A stretch of 64,000 bases of DNA from an uncultured Clostridia bacterium (GCA_934278925.1 CAKQWJ010000004.1:1-64000); one strand, 5' to 3'. Shown: positions 16,287-25,119, counted from the first letter of the stretch. The notes: generated from the sequence alone by a model not told the origin. Made by a program: numbers and translations.

Positions 16287-17458
16287 AAAAAGTGATATTG
16301 AAGCCTTTGCATATCAAAATAGTCATCACCGCACTGATTGCAGGAATCTTTCTTTCCGGTCTCGCCGTTTGGAGCGTCTATTATGTGGACCAAACGGGGA
16401 CGAGCCATCGGGGGCTTGCGGCGCCCGGAGCGCTTATGAAAGATAAAAGCCGATGGAACGGACCGCTGACCGATTCTGTACTGCTTGAAGTTGTTAAAAA
16501 GCAGCAAAATATGGACATCAGCAATAAAAGCAACGGGCCCAATCCGGTGTACGGAAGAACCGGCCAATCCTATCGGGATATCGAGGAGTTTATCAACCAA
16601 ACGCTGTGTTACGGAACCGATTACAATCCGGATGCGATTAATCAGGTTTCTCTTGAAACCGCCGGAAGGCTGAACGAGCTGCGAAAAGAGAACATCGATT
16701 CTCTGATTGATGAATACGGAACCACCGAAGAAAAAGAAGAATACTTGAAGAGACAGTTTGCGAAGGTGAAGACGCCGTTAGAGTATGAACCTTCCGATGC
16801 CTTTCGAATCGCGGGACCGTTTGCGGCCGCATATGGCTTGCTGCTGGTTTTGGTGATATCGTTTTTAACGGTGGGCGTTTTTTCGGACGAGATGAACAGC
16901 GAGTCCCGCTTCGTCTACTACTCCACGAAGTACGGACCGACAAGGGGTGCCGTTACAAAGATTCTCGCGGCATTTATTATTGCGACGATGCTCTACTGGA
17001 ACGGCATGCTGTTGATGTCCCTGATATCCTTTGGCGGAATGGGCGCCGGCGGCGCCTTTACGCCTCTTCAAGCGGAATCCCCTTACAGCATGTACGGGAT
17101 AAATTTTCTGGAACGGTATCTGTTGATTCTGCTTTCGGGCTATGTGGCTTGCTTGTTTTCGGCAGGAATGACCATGCTCCTCATTGTGAAAACGAAATCC
17201 GCAATTTCGGCAGTGAGCATTTCCTTCCTCCTGTTTACGGGTTTTCCGCTGGTGGCCGGAAATGGACGGCTCGGTAATTTTCGAATGCTGACTCCGGATC
17301 GGTTGTTTTATGTTCAGGATAATATGAATATTCCGTGTGTGTATCAGTTTGGAAATATCGTGTGCAGTCAGAGCATGCTGCTTCTAATGATTTACAGTCT
17401 TTTGCTGATTCCGGTCATTGCCGTTTCGTATCAGGGCTTTCGCAAGAGGTGTGCATAG
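16268..17458 (+). CDS. ABC-2 type transporter permease
   Basis: This 396-residue permease starts at a GTG preceded by AGGAGG and overlaps the ATPase gene by 19 bp. It has an N-terminal helix (about residues 17-38), a large outside loop and five or so helices after residue 180. The motif SDEMNSESRFVYYSTKYGPTRGA is typical of the elbow region of ABC-2 permeases. It closes the sigma/membrane protein/ABC module, which may sense and export an envelope-active compound. Confidence 0.85.
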   Translation: MLGYELEKVILKPLHIKIVITALIAGIFLSGLAVWSVYYVDQTGTSHRGLAAPGALMKDKSRWNGPLTDSVLLEVVKKQQNMDISNKSNGPNPVYGRTGQSYRDIEEFINQTLCYGTDYNPDAINQVSLETAGRLNELRKENIDSLIDEYGTTEEKEEYLKRQFAKVKTPLEYEPSDAFRIAGPFAAAYGLLLVLVISFLTVGVFSDEMNSESRFVYYSTKYGPTRGAVTKILAAFIIATMLYWNGMLLMSLISFGGMGAGGAFTPLQAESPYSMYGINFLERYLLILLSGYVACLFSAGMTMLLIVKTKSAISAVSISFLLFTGFPLVAGNGRLGNFRMLTPDRLFYVQDNMNIPCVYQFGNIVCSQSMLLLMIYSLLLIPVIAVSYQGFRKRCA

Positions 17459-17483
17459 TGGTGATTGAATAAAAGATAATAAA

Positions 17484-17520
17484 AGGGCCTGCAGCATATC
17501 CCGTTGCTGCAGGCTCTTTC
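17484..17520 (+). terminator. terminator of the sigma/ABC module
   Basis: GGGCCTGCAGC pairs with GCTGCAGGCTC, followed by a short T-rich stretch. The 250 bases beyond it, up to the reverse-strand gene ending at 17771, are AT-rich and hold no gene I can see. Confidence 0.6.
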
Positions 17521-17770
17521 GGTAATGTCATGTGCCGTTACTTTTATATAAGATCGAAACAGGAAACAGGTAAGGTAAAGGAGAAGAAAAAAAGACCTGT
17601 CTCAATCGAAAAGCACGAGTAATTTGGTGAATTACAATTAGTATTATGGAGCATTCCATTGGATAAGTCAACAAAAAATCCTAAATATACCCATTACAAT
17701 TTTTAAATAATTGTGTTTAACAACTAAAAAATATAATACGGGAGGGCACAAACTGTGTAAACCCCATTAT

Positions 17771-18319
17771 CTAAAGGTGTTCCAGCCGGCGGCAGATTAC
17801 CGCCGCACCCAGTCCGATGACGATGCCCGCGGCCATTCCGGAAAAAAGGAGCACCGGAAAGTACAGGAAAATTTTACTGTCCTGAAGCAGAAGGGCGGCC
17901 ACCAGGAGCTGCCCCATGTTGTGCAGTACGCCTCCGGCCATGCTGACTCCGGCGATGCTGAATTTGTCGGTCTTCTTCAGGGCAATCATTCCAAGAAGGC
18001 TGACGGTCGCACCGCCCAGGGAATAGAGAGCGCCGAAGACGCCGTTGAACAGGAGCCCGGCAATGAGAATTCGAACGAAGTTTACCGCGGCGGCATGTTT
18101 TGCGGAAAGGCGATACAGCGCCACCAGTGCGACGATGTTGGCAATTCCAAGTTTAATGCCCGGGACACCCGGATTATATGGTATAATAGCTTCCACGTAG
18201 GAGAAAATCAGCGCCAGGGCGGCCAGCAGAGCGATGGTGGCTACGTTGCCGGTCCGGGAATCGGCGGTGCGGCGAGACGTTGTTCCTTTTGATTTAGCTG
18301 GAAATGGCATCGTATTCAT
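17771..18319 (-). CDS. Gx transporter family membrane protein (EetB-like)
   Basis: The protein (182 residues) is a multi-helix membrane protein of the 'heptaprenyl diphosphate synthase component I'/Gx transporter family: LIFSYVEAIIPYNPGVPGIKLGIANI, then Gly-rich helices. Members occur beside NusG-domain-II proteins and ApbE in flavin-based extracellular electron transfer loci (EetB in Listeria, from memory). It overlaps the upstream NusG-domain gene by 26 bp. GGAGG sits only two bases before the ATG at 18319, so the second ATG three codons in (18310) may be the real start. Confidence 0.82.
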   Translation of the reverse strand: MNTMPFPAKSKGTTSRRTADSRTGNVATIALLAALALIFSYVEAIIPYNPGVPGIKLGIANIVALVALYRLSAKHAAAVNFVRILIAGLLFNGVFGALYSLGGATVSLLGMIALKKTDKFSIAGVSMAGGVLHNMGQLLVAALLLQDSKIFLYFPVLLFSGMAAGIVIGLGAAVICRRLEHL

Positions 18320-18671
18320 CGCCTCCTTTTCCCTGAATCTGAACCACCACTTTGTTCGGCAGGCAGATTATGCTCTCCCCGGTGGTGTGAATGGCTTTGT
18401 GCTTGACGCATACCTGGTTGTGACAGCTTGCGTGGGTAACGGAAACCTCCCCGTCGTGAATTCGAACCGTATTGGTTTTCTTCCCCTGCTTCACCGTAAC
18501 GGTGCGGTCCTCGGAAATGGAATAGCTGCCGTATACCTTGCCGTCTGTTTTTATGATGACCCGGCTTCCGGATGTATCGAATTGCGAAATCCAAAGAGAT
18601 GCCGCCACCCCGATCAGGATGAGCACCCCGGCCAGAAGGATATCCGCTTTGCGTATGATTCCGTTGAACAT
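18294..18671 (-). CDS. NusG domain II-containing exported protein (EetA-like)
   Basis: This 125-residue protein has an N-terminal membrane anchor (about residues 8-30) and an extracytoplasmic NusG-II domain with the conserved pattern CHNQVCV...ICLPNKVVV (three Cys). It is the usual partner of the Gx transporter protein, with which it overlaps. The apbE gene is divergent, 51 bp away. Family members take part in extracellular electron transfer or envelope flavinylation, role unclear. A GAAGGAG site precedes the ATG. Confidence 0.82.
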   Translation of the reverse strand: MFNGIIRKADILLAGVLILIGVAASLWISQFDTSGSRVIIKTDGKVYGSYSISEDRTVTVKQGKKTNTVRIHDGEVSVTHASCHNQVCVKHKAIHTTGESIICLPNKVVVQIQGKGGDEYDAISS

Positions 18672-18722
18672 AGAACTCCTTCGTAATTATTATTTATATA
18701 AAGGCAACAGAAAGGATAACCC

Positions 18723-19760
18723 GTGACCCATTATATCGTTAAAAAAATGAAAGGCGTGGCGCTTCTGGCCACACTTTTGATTATTATAACACAGACCGGA
18801 TGCAATAGTAACTCGGATATTGAACCGGTCACACAAGACAACTATTTCCTGGATACCACCTGCAGCGTTTCGGTCTATCAGATTGACGGCGGCCTGGACG
18901 AAGACAAGGCCAACGCGGCCATCACAAAGGCCTACGACCGGTGCCGGGAGCTGGACAAGCTGCTGAGCAACAAGACCGACTCCAGCGACGTGACGAAGGT
19001 GAACCGTTCCGGCGGTGCCTGGGTGACGGTGGGAAAGGATGCGGCAACCGTCATAAAAGAAGGTCTCCGTTACGGCAAGCTGTCCGGCGGTGCTTTCGAC
19101 ATCACCATCGGACGGGTGACGGATCTCTGGGATTTCCATGCGGACAAGCCAAAGCTGCCAGACGAAGCCAAGCTGCAGGAGGCACTTCGGCACGTGGATT
19201 ACCGGAATGTGGAGGTGGATGGGAACCGAATCCGCCTGTTGGACCCGGAGGCAAAAATCGATCTGGGCGGCATCGCCAAGGGATATGTGGGAGATGAGAT
19301 GCGCAAGGTGTTGAAGAAAGAAGGCGTGACCTCCGCAGTTATCAACCTGGGAGGCAATATCGTCACCGTCGGCACGAAACCGGATGGCTCGGAGTACACC
19401 ATCGGCATTGAGAAGCCGTTTTCCGATCGCCAGGAAATTATCGGCCGCACTCACATCGGTGAGGGCACGGTGGTCACCTCCGGCATTTATGAGCGCCAGT
19501 TCGAATATAAGGGGAAACGCTATCACCACATCCTCAGCCCGAAGACCGGATATCCGGTGGATACGGATCTGGAGGCGGTGAGCCTGGTCACCACGAAGAA
19601 TTCCTCCATGGACACCGACGCTATGAGCACCATCTGCCTTATGAAAGGCACCAAAGCGGCCAAGAAATTCATTGACAGCCAGAAGGGCATCGAAGCCGCA
19701 TTCTACGGAAAAGACGACAAAACATCCACCACTGAGGGAATGGATTTCGAGGCAGAATAA
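18723..19760 (+). CDS. apbE: FAD:protein FMN transferase ApbE, lipoprotein
   Basis: ApbE attaches FMN covalently to Thr/Ser of exported flavoproteins. The 345-residue protein has a lipoprotein signal ending ITQTGC, then the family blocks DTTCSVSVYQ, KIDLGGIAKGYVGD, VINLGGNI, HHILSPKTGYPVDTD and MDTDAMSTICL. The GTG at 18723 follows AAAGGAT. The internal ATG at 18747 gives a more canonical lipoprotein signal but has no ribosome binding site. It lies divergent from the EetA/EetB-like pair and 4.7 kb of accessory genes away from nothing else flavin-related except the rib operon further upstream. No target protein with an FMN-binding domain lies in this window. Confidence 0.93.
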   Translation: MTHYIVKKMKGVALLATLLIIITQTGCNSNSDIEPVTQDNYFLDTTCSVSVYQIDGGLDEDKANAAITKAYDRCRELDKLLSNKTDSSDVTKVNRSGGAWVTVGKDAATVIKEGLRYGKLSGGAFDITIGRVTDLWDFHADKPKLPDEAKLQEALRHVDYRNVEVDGNRIRLLDPEAKIDLGGIAKGYVGDEMRKVLKKEGVTSAVINLGGNIVTVGTKPDGSEYTIGIEKPFSDRQEIIGRTHIGEGTVVTSGIYERQFEYKGKRYHHILSPKTGYPVDTDLEAVSLVTTKNSSMDTDAMSTICLMKGTKAAKKFIDSQKGIEAAFYGKDDKTSTTEGMDFEAE

Positions 19761-19800
19761 AAAAAGCGGGATAGTTTCGAGCAACTGTCCCGCTTTTTTT
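19759..19800. terminator. bidirectional terminator between apbE and the ECF S gene
   Basis: AAGCGGGAtAGTT and AACTgTCCCGCTT form the stem. It is flanked by A and T tracts, so it can serve both converging genes. Confidence 0.85.
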
Positions 19801-19815
19801 ATTTTGAAGAATTAA

Positions 19816-20373
19816 CTATTTTCTGTGATAGCTGAAGGATGCGGCGAATCCGGTCCGTCCCAGCATCTGAGAGATCAGAACGGCCAGAACGGCACCCACT
19901 GCAACCTGAAGTGCGTTGAACGGAACGCCCAGCATCGGCGCAGTCCAGTTTCCGTAGATGATGCCCTCGGCGATGTAGTATCCGGCAACGGTCCACACGG
20001 CGGCAATGACAAATCCAATCATTTCCGAAACCGGAACACCCAGGATGTGACGGTTGTTCTCACCTTTTTCCATAGCGGTGGACAGTGCCTTCCGCATGAT
20101 TACCACCATTCCCAGCTTGATGAAGAACGACCACGGTGCCCATACCGCATATCCGCTGAGGATATCGGCCAGAGCCAGGCCCACGGAACCGGCGAAGATG
20201 GCATGTTTTCTCGGCAGCAGCATGGCAGCCAGCAGCACCATGGTGTCTCCCAGATGGATGTAACCGGTGCCTACCGGAACCTTGAAGAACATGGTGGCGA
20301 TGGTGCCCATGGCGGTAATCAGCGCCGTCAGCACCAGCAAGGATGTGGAATTCATTCGTTCATTTGTATTCAT
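19816..20373 (-). CDS. ECF transporter S component, vitamin uptake
   Basis: This 185-residue protein has about six helices and the S-component pattern GYIHLGDTMVLLAAMLLP ... ADILSGYAVWAPWSFFIKLGMVV, as in the ECF-ribofla_trS/DUF1393-like group. It binds a vitamin and works with a shared ECF energising module that must be encoded elsewhere. Two readings are open. The converging apbE suggests a flavin substrate (as for FmnA in electron transfer loci), whereas the divergent MocR regulator suggests a vitamin B6 substrate (as for PdxU2). An AAGGGGGA site precedes the ATG. Confidence 0.82.
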   Translation of the reverse strand: MNTNERMNSTSLLVLTALITAMGTIATMFFKVPVGTGYIHLGDTMVLLAAMLLPRKHAIFAGSVGLALADILSGYAVWAPWSFFIKLGMVVIMRKALSTAMEKGENNRHILGVPVSEMIGFVIAAVWTVAGYYIAEGIIYGNWTAPMLGVPFNALQVAVGAVLAVLISQMLGRTGFAASFSYHRK

Positions 20374-20398
20374 AAGTAGTCCCCCTTGTGATATTTTA

Positions 20399-20427
20399 TT
20401 GATTTACTAAAATAATAGATATATAAT
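20399..20427 (+). promoter_or_regulatory. promoter of the MocR regulator gene
   Basis: TTGATT and TATAAT are 17 bp apart in the 128-bp divergent region shared with the ECF S gene. Transcription would begin about 68 bases before the ATG. Confidence 0.65.
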
Positions 20428-20501
20428 AACATTGTTGTGTAATTTGAAAAATATGCAATTTAGCATTTTTTAATATGAACAGATAGGAGATAAGAGGGGA
20501 A

Positions 20502-21944
20502 ATGAAGGATATTGTACTGAACTTAGATGACAGTTTGGAGACTAATTTATACGTACAGATTTATAATCAGTTTAAAGAACGGATTCTTTCCGGCGAGATT
20601 TCACCGGGCACCAAGATTCCGTCGCTGCGTCGTTTTGCCAAGGACAACGCCATCAGCGTGACCACGGTGGAGACCGCCTACAACCAGCTTCTGGTGGAAG
20701 GCTACATCGAGAGCCGTCCGAAGTCCGGCTATTACGTGAGCGACCACATCGCCCAGGTGGTGAGCGACTTGAAGACGGAATTCAAAGAGGAGTCCCTGGA
20801 AAGCATCCTTCCCATGGACGATTCCAAGAACGTGCGGGACAAATCCCTGATCTACGATGAGGAGAGCTTCGAATTCTCCAAATGGAAGAAGTGCATGAAC
20901 AAGGTGTTCAACGAGCATTCCAACATGCTCCAGACACAGGGCGACGTGCAGGGAGAACAGGCCCTTCGCTACGAAATCGCCAAATACCTGTACGCACGCC
21001 GGGGCGTGAAGTGCAGTTCCAATCAAATCGTTATCGGTGCCGGCTCCCAGCAGCTGGCGGTTCAGCTGGTTCGGATTCTTCGGGAATTAAATGTGGCCCA
21101 CGCCGCAACGGAGTTGCCGGGATACGGTCCCATTCGGGAAATTTTCCGAGATGAGGGACTGAACGTTTCCCGGATTCCCATCGATGAAGAAGGAATCATG
21201 GTGGAAAAGCTGCCGACCAATATGAAGAGCTTGGTATACGTAAATCCGTCCAACCAGTTCCCGACGGGCGTGGTAATGCCCATCGCCCGCCGCTACGAAC
21301 TGATCAAGTGGGCGGTGGACAACGACAGCTACATTTTGGAGGACGACTACGACAGCGAGCTCCGCTATTTCGGAAAGCCGGTTCCGGCGCTGAAGGGCTT
21401 GGACCAGAGCGGAAGGGTCATCTATTTGGGCTCCTTCTCTTCCACCCTTTTTGCGGCGATCAAAATCAGCTACATGGTGCTGCCGAAGGAGTTGGCGGAA
21501 ATCTTCGAAAAGATTAAAGATCGGTACAGCCAGACCTGCTCCAAAGCGGAACAGCTGTGCCTGGCCATCTACATGGAGGAGGGATATTACTCCCGGAACA
21601 TCAAACGGTGCCGCCGCATGAACGCGGGCAAGCTGGAAACCACCATGAAGATGTTCGCCCAGGCCAAGGCGGATTTCATCGAGCCCATCGATTCCAAATC
21701 CGGTCTTGCCATCATGCTTCGGATTCACGCGGATATCCCGGTGGAAGAAGTGTGCCAGACGGCCCACAAGCTAGGCCTCACCATGCGTCCGGTTCAGGAT
21801 CTGTGCACAGAAAAAGAGCAGGTGGTGGTCTTCTACTTCTACCGAGTATCCGACGCCCTGCTCCGTCTTCTGATCAAAATGTTCGTAAATAATATGAGCA
21901 AAGTCCTGGCGGTATACGAACGCCGGAAATTGCAGTCCCTATAA
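20502..21944 (+). CDS. MocR/PdxR-family regulator with an aminotransferase-fold domain that lacks the PLP lysine
   Basis: This 480-residue protein joins a GntR winged helix (residues 10-78: IYNQFKERILSGEISPGTKIPSLRRFAK) to a class I aminotransferase-fold domain. The domain keeps LEDDYDSELRY and the overall length. The motif that normally reads GTFSKTL, with the Schiff-base lysine, reads GSFSSTL: Ser314 takes the place of Lys. The protein may bind ligand without forming an internal aldimine. It is divergent from the ECF S component, the most likely target. Its 3' end overlaps birA, convergent, by six bases. Confidence 0.9.
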   Translation: MKDIVLNLDDSLETNLYVQIYNQFKERILSGEISPGTKIPSLRRFAKDNAISVTTVETAYNQLLVEGYIESRPKSGYYVSDHIAQVVSDLKTEFKEESLESILPMDDSKNVRDKSLIYDEESFEFSKWKKCMNKVFNEHSNMLQTQGDVQGEQALRYEIAKYLYARRGVKCSSNQIVIGAGSQQLAVQLVRILRELNVAHAATELPGYGPIREIFRDEGLNVSRIPIDEEGIMVEKLPTNMKSLVYVNPSNQFPTGVVMPIARRYELIKWAVDNDSYILEDDYDSELRYFGKPVPALKGLDQSGRVIYLGSFSSTLFAAIKISYMVLPKELAEIFEKIKDRYSQTCSKAEQLCLAIYMEEGYYSRNIKRCRRMNAGKLETTMKMFAQAKADFIEPIDSKSGLAIMLRIHADIPVEEVCQTAHKLGLTMRPVQDLCTEKEQVVVFYFYRVSDALLRLLIKMFVNNMSKVLAVYERRKLQSL

Positions 21945-22937
21945 TTTCAGGGAAACTTCCCCGCCGGAAAGGATGCGGTGCTCCTCCGGGGTCTTCACCT
22001 GCAGGCGAAACTCCGAATCCACCCCTTCTACGTAGGCCGTGTACGGCTCCTTTCCGGTTTCGGAAACCGTGACATTCCGCCCGATGATAAAACAATTCTT
22101 CCGATACTCCTCCAGATACCGAGAAGTATCCAGGTGGGATTGTTCGTTCAGCGCCCGGTGGAGTTCGGCAATCAAAGCGGCGGCGATTTGGTTTCGGGTA
22201 AAAGAAGGATGATCGGATTCCGTAAGGGATCCGGCTTTCCCCGCCAGTTCCGGTGGGAAACTGCCCTTCAGGCAATTGATGCCGATGCCCACGATGACCC
22301 GTTCGAAGTTGCCGCTTTCCAAGCTGCCCAGTCCCTCTGTCAGGATGCCGCAGATTTTCAGATTCCCTTTATAGATATCGTTAACCCATTTGATGCCCAG
22401 CTTTTCCCCGCTGATTTTTTCCAGCACCCGGTGGGTGAGCACCGCCGCGATGGAGGTGACATGGGTGACCTGGGAAAGAGGAAAATAAGGTCGGAAGGAG
22501 TAGGTGAGGTAGATGCCGGTACCCTTCGGAGATTCAAAAGCCCGGCCGTAGCGCCCTCGCCCGCCGGTCTGCCGGTCCGCCAGGATGGCGGTGGCAGGGT
22601 CTCCGTAATCCAGGGTGCGGCAGTAATTGTTGGTGGAATCCACGGAGTCCAGCACCTGCAAGAGAAGCTCGTTCTCCGGAATTCCGGATGCGGTAAGGTC
22701 TCCCCGAATGAGCTCTTCGGAGAGAATATCGGTGGACGAGGACAGGAGATACCCTTTGCTCTGGATGCTTTGAATATCGTAGCCTTCCTCCTGCAGGGAG
22801 TGAATGGCCTTCCATACGGCATTTCTGGAAATTCCGAGAGCGGAAGCCAGTGCAGCACCGGAAACCGGTACCCCCTGGGTCCGGGCGTCTGCGAGATATG
22901 CGAGTATTTTTTTACGGGTTGAAATTGACGAATTCAT
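21939..22937 (-). CDS. birA: bifunctional biotin ligase / biotin repressor BirA
   Basis: BirA charges biotin carboxyl carriers and, as biotinyl-AMP complex, represses biotin genes. The 332-residue protein has the N-terminal winged helix (residues 1-65), the ligase core with GRGRYG (residues 126-131) and KWVNDIY, and a small C-terminal domain (GKEPYTAYVEGVDSEFRLQV). A strong AAGGAGG site precedes the ATG. The promoter lies in the intergenic region shared with the divergent SurE fusion. Confidence 0.95.
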   Translation of the reverse strand: MNSSISTRKKILAYLADARTQGVPVSGAALASALGISRNAVWKAIHSLQEEGYDIQSIQSKGYLLSSSTDILSEELIRGDLTASGIPENELLLQVLDSVDSTNNYCRTLDYGDPATAILADRQTGGRGRYGRAFESPKGTGIYLTYSFRPYFPLSQVTHVTSIAAVLTHRVLEKISGEKLGIKWVNDIYKGNLKICGILTEGLGSLESGNFERVIVGIGINCLKGSFPPELAGKAGSLTESDHPSFTRNQIAAALIAELHRALNEQSHLDTSRYLEEYRKNCFIIGRNVTVSETGKEPYTAYVEGVDSEFRLQVKTPEEHRILSGGEVSLKL

Positions 22938-22963
22938 GGTTGATTCCTCCTTGATGTGTTCTT

Positions 22964-22992
22964 ATTATACCCATCGGCGGGGGGCATGGCAA
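22964..22992 (-). promoter_or_regulatory. promoter of birA
   Basis: On the reverse strand, TTGCCA and TATAAT are separated by 17 bp, with the start about 20 bases before the birA ATG. Confidence 0.7.
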
Positions 22993-23052
22993 ACGGCGGA
23001 ATGAAATTGCAAATTGCAGATTTTTTATAGCGTGGTATCGGAGAAAACTCCG

Positions 23053-23061
23053 TGCTAGAAT
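23053..23061 (+). promoter_or_regulatory. extended -10 of the surE fusion gene
   Basis: TGCTAGAAT gives an extended -10 element. A small hairpin, CGGAG-AAAA-CTCCG, sits directly upstream in the spacer region. Confidence 0.45.
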
Positions 23062-23086
23062 AGTAGATATAAATGGAGGATGAAGT

Positions 23087-24370
23087 ATGTATAACGTGCT
23101 GGTGACAAATGATGACGGAATCGATGCAGCGGGAATTCGGCAGCTGATTTTCACACTGTCCCTGACGACGCAGGTGTATGTGTTTGCGCCGAAGGAGCAG
23201 CAGAGTGCGAAGAGCCAGGCCATGTCCGCTCAGGGACAGCTGAGCGTGGAACCTCGGTCAATTCGAGGGGCCGAAGAGGCCTACGCGGTGGGCGGAACGC
23301 CGGTGGACTGCGTGAAGTTCGGATTGCAGACGATGGCGGAAAAAGGCGTGTCCATCGATTATGTAATCAGCGGAATCAATATGGGCCTGAATCTGGGAGC
23401 GGATATCCATTATTCCGGCACCGTGGGCGCCGCGATGGAAGGGGCGATTTCCGGCGTTCGAGGCATCGCTCTGTCGGTGGAGCACTATCAGCCGGATTAC
23501 TATGAGTACATCTGCGGGATGATTCCGGAGCTGCTGCAGATGTCCGGGGAACTGGATTCCTCTACGGTATTGAACGTGAATGCGCCGGATCTTCCGGCGT
23601 GGAAAATAAAAGGAACGAAAATCGTGAAGTGCGGTCCGAAGCGGTTCAAGGATTCCCTGCTTCCGGTGGAGGAAGAGGAGTCTCTGTACCGGTATGCCGG
23701 CGGTCATTACGAGCTGCCGGAGGAGGCGCCGGAGGATGAAGATGTGGCAGCCTGTGCCGACGGGTACGCCACCATCACGCCGATTCGGATGGATTACACC
23801 GACGGTGCGGCCCTGCGCACGATGCAGCGGATGACCAACGACAATGCCTTGTGCCTGTTCATCGATTTCCAAGAGCGGCTGGTTCCGGCCATGCGAAAGC
23901 CCAAGGAGATGATGAAAAACGTCACGAAATGGGCGAGATGCGCCGAGGCCTTGAGACTTCCGGTGCTGCTGTCGCAGCAATACACCCGAGGGCTGGGGGC
24001 GACGGTTCCGGAGCTTCGGGAGACACTGCACGAATACAGCAAGCTGGAGAAACTGAGCTTCAGCTGTTTCGACGCACCGGGTTTTGAGGAAGAGATGGAG
24101 AGCATGACGGCAAAACACGTGATTATTGCCGGAATCGAAGCCCACATCTGCGTCCTTCAGACGGCGATGGATTTTCTGGAAAGGGGATTCCGGGTGACCA
24201 TCCTGAAGGATTGCTGCGGGGCGCGAAAGAAAGGAGATTTCGACACGGCCATTCGGGAACTGGAGAAGGCGGGCTGCCGCATCACCACGTATGAAACGCT
24301 GGTATACCAGATGATGCGGTCTTCGAGACATACGGCCTTCCGCCGGATTTCCGAAATCGTGAAGGAATAG
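23087..24370 (+). CDS. SurE nucleotidase fused to an isochorismatase-family hydrolase
   Basis: One uninterrupted 427-residue frame holds two enzymes. Residues 1-245 are SurE, a metal-dependent survival 5'/3'-nucleotidase: TNDDGIDAAGI with the Asp pair, GGTPVDCVKFG and SGINMGLNLG...YSGTVGAAMEG. Residues 249-427 are a cysteine hydrolase of the isochorismatase/nicotinamidase superfamily, with the triad Asp260 (FIDFQ), Lys322 and Cys355 (IEAHICVLQ). The join is short (about 10 residues) and there is no stop or strong internal ribosome site. Both halves keep their catalytic residues. The pairing suggests nucleotide or NAD salvage, which I infer only from the two families. Confidence 0.92.
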   Translation: MYNVLVTNDDGIDAAGIRQLIFTLSLTTQVYVFAPKEQQSAKSQAMSAQGQLSVEPRSIRGAEEAYAVGGTPVDCVKFGLQTMAEKGVSIDYVISGINMGLNLGADIHYSGTVGAAMEGAISGVRGIALSVEHYQPDYYEYICGMIPELLQMSGELDSSTVLNVNAPDLPAWKIKGTKIVKCGPKRFKDSLLPVEEEESLYRYAGGHYELPEEAPEDEDVAACADGYATITPIRMDYTDGAALRTMQRMTNDNALCLFIDFQERLVPAMRKPKEMMKNVTKWARCAEALRLPVLLSQQYTRGLGATVPELRETLHEYSKLEKLSFSCFDAPGFEEEMESMTAKHVIIAGIEAHICVLQTAMDFLERGFRVTILKDCCGARKKGDFDTAIRELEKAGCRITTYETLVYQMMRSSRHTAFRRISEIVKE

Positions 24371-24411
24371 AAAAGGGTACGTTAAAGGGGTATACAAGAA
24401 GGGAGAAAGAG

Positions 24412-25119
24412 ATGAAATTCTATGTAACCGAAGATGTTTTTGAGAAAATTCCCGATGGAAAATTCGGGCTGGTGAGCGTAACCGGTGCGGACAACACGGG
24501 GAGCAATCCGGAAATTGAGGCATTTCTTCAGGAGAACGTGGAGAAGTGCACGGAGTTCTACTCCGGAAAGAAAGTGAAAAACGAACCGGAGCTGCAGCCT
24601 TACCGGGAGGCCTTCCGGAATATGGGAATCAATCCCAACCGATACATGTGTGCCATCGAGGCGCTGATGACCCGGATTGCCAAGGGGCAAGGAATGCCGA
24701 CCATCAACACCATCGTGGATCTGGGGAATGGGGTTTCCTTGAAGCATCACCTTCCCATCGGTGCACATGACCTGGACACCATGATGGACGGAGCCTTCGG
24801 CGTTCGGGTATCGGAAGAGGGAGATACCTTCCTGCCCTTCGGCGCGGAGGAGCGGGAGCCGGTGGACGCCGGGGAGGTGGTCTACGCCACCGGCAGCCAC
24901 GTGCGAACCCGGCGATGGACCTGGAGACAGGGAAATGAAGGCATGATTACCGAGAACACATCCCATATGCTGTACATCATCGACGGTTTTGAGTGCAATT
25001 TGGAAGAGGTTCTGGCCGCTCGGGAAGAGCTGGCGGAACTGGCGGAAAAATATCTGGGCGGTACGGTAAAAATCGGAATGATTGACAAAGAAAGCATGGA
25101 ATTTGATACGGAATTATGA
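24412..25119 (+). CDS. B3/B4 domain-containing protein (PheT-like tRNA-editing fold)
   Basis: This 235-residue protein matches the free-standing B3/B4 domain of phenylalanyl-tRNA synthetase beta: PYREAFRNMGINPNRYMCAIEALMTRIAKG and INTIVDLGNGVSLKHHLPIGAHDLD. Such stand-alone proteins are thought to act on mischarged tRNA or amino-acid derivatives, but their substrates are mostly unknown. An AAGGGAGAAAG site precedes the ATG, 41 bp after the SurE fusion, so co-transcription is likely. Confidence 0.85.
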   Translation: MKFYVTEDVFEKIPDGKFGLVSVTGADNTGSNPEIEAFLQENVEKCTEFYSGKKVKNEPELQPYREAFRNMGINPNRYMCAIEALMTRIAKGQGMPTINTIVDLGNGVSLKHHLPIGAHDLDTMMDGAFGVRVSEEGDTFLPFGAEEREPVDAGEVVYATGSHVRTRRWTWRQGNEGMITENTSHMLYIIDGFECNLEEVLAAREELAELAEKYLGGTVKIGMIDKESMEFDTEL

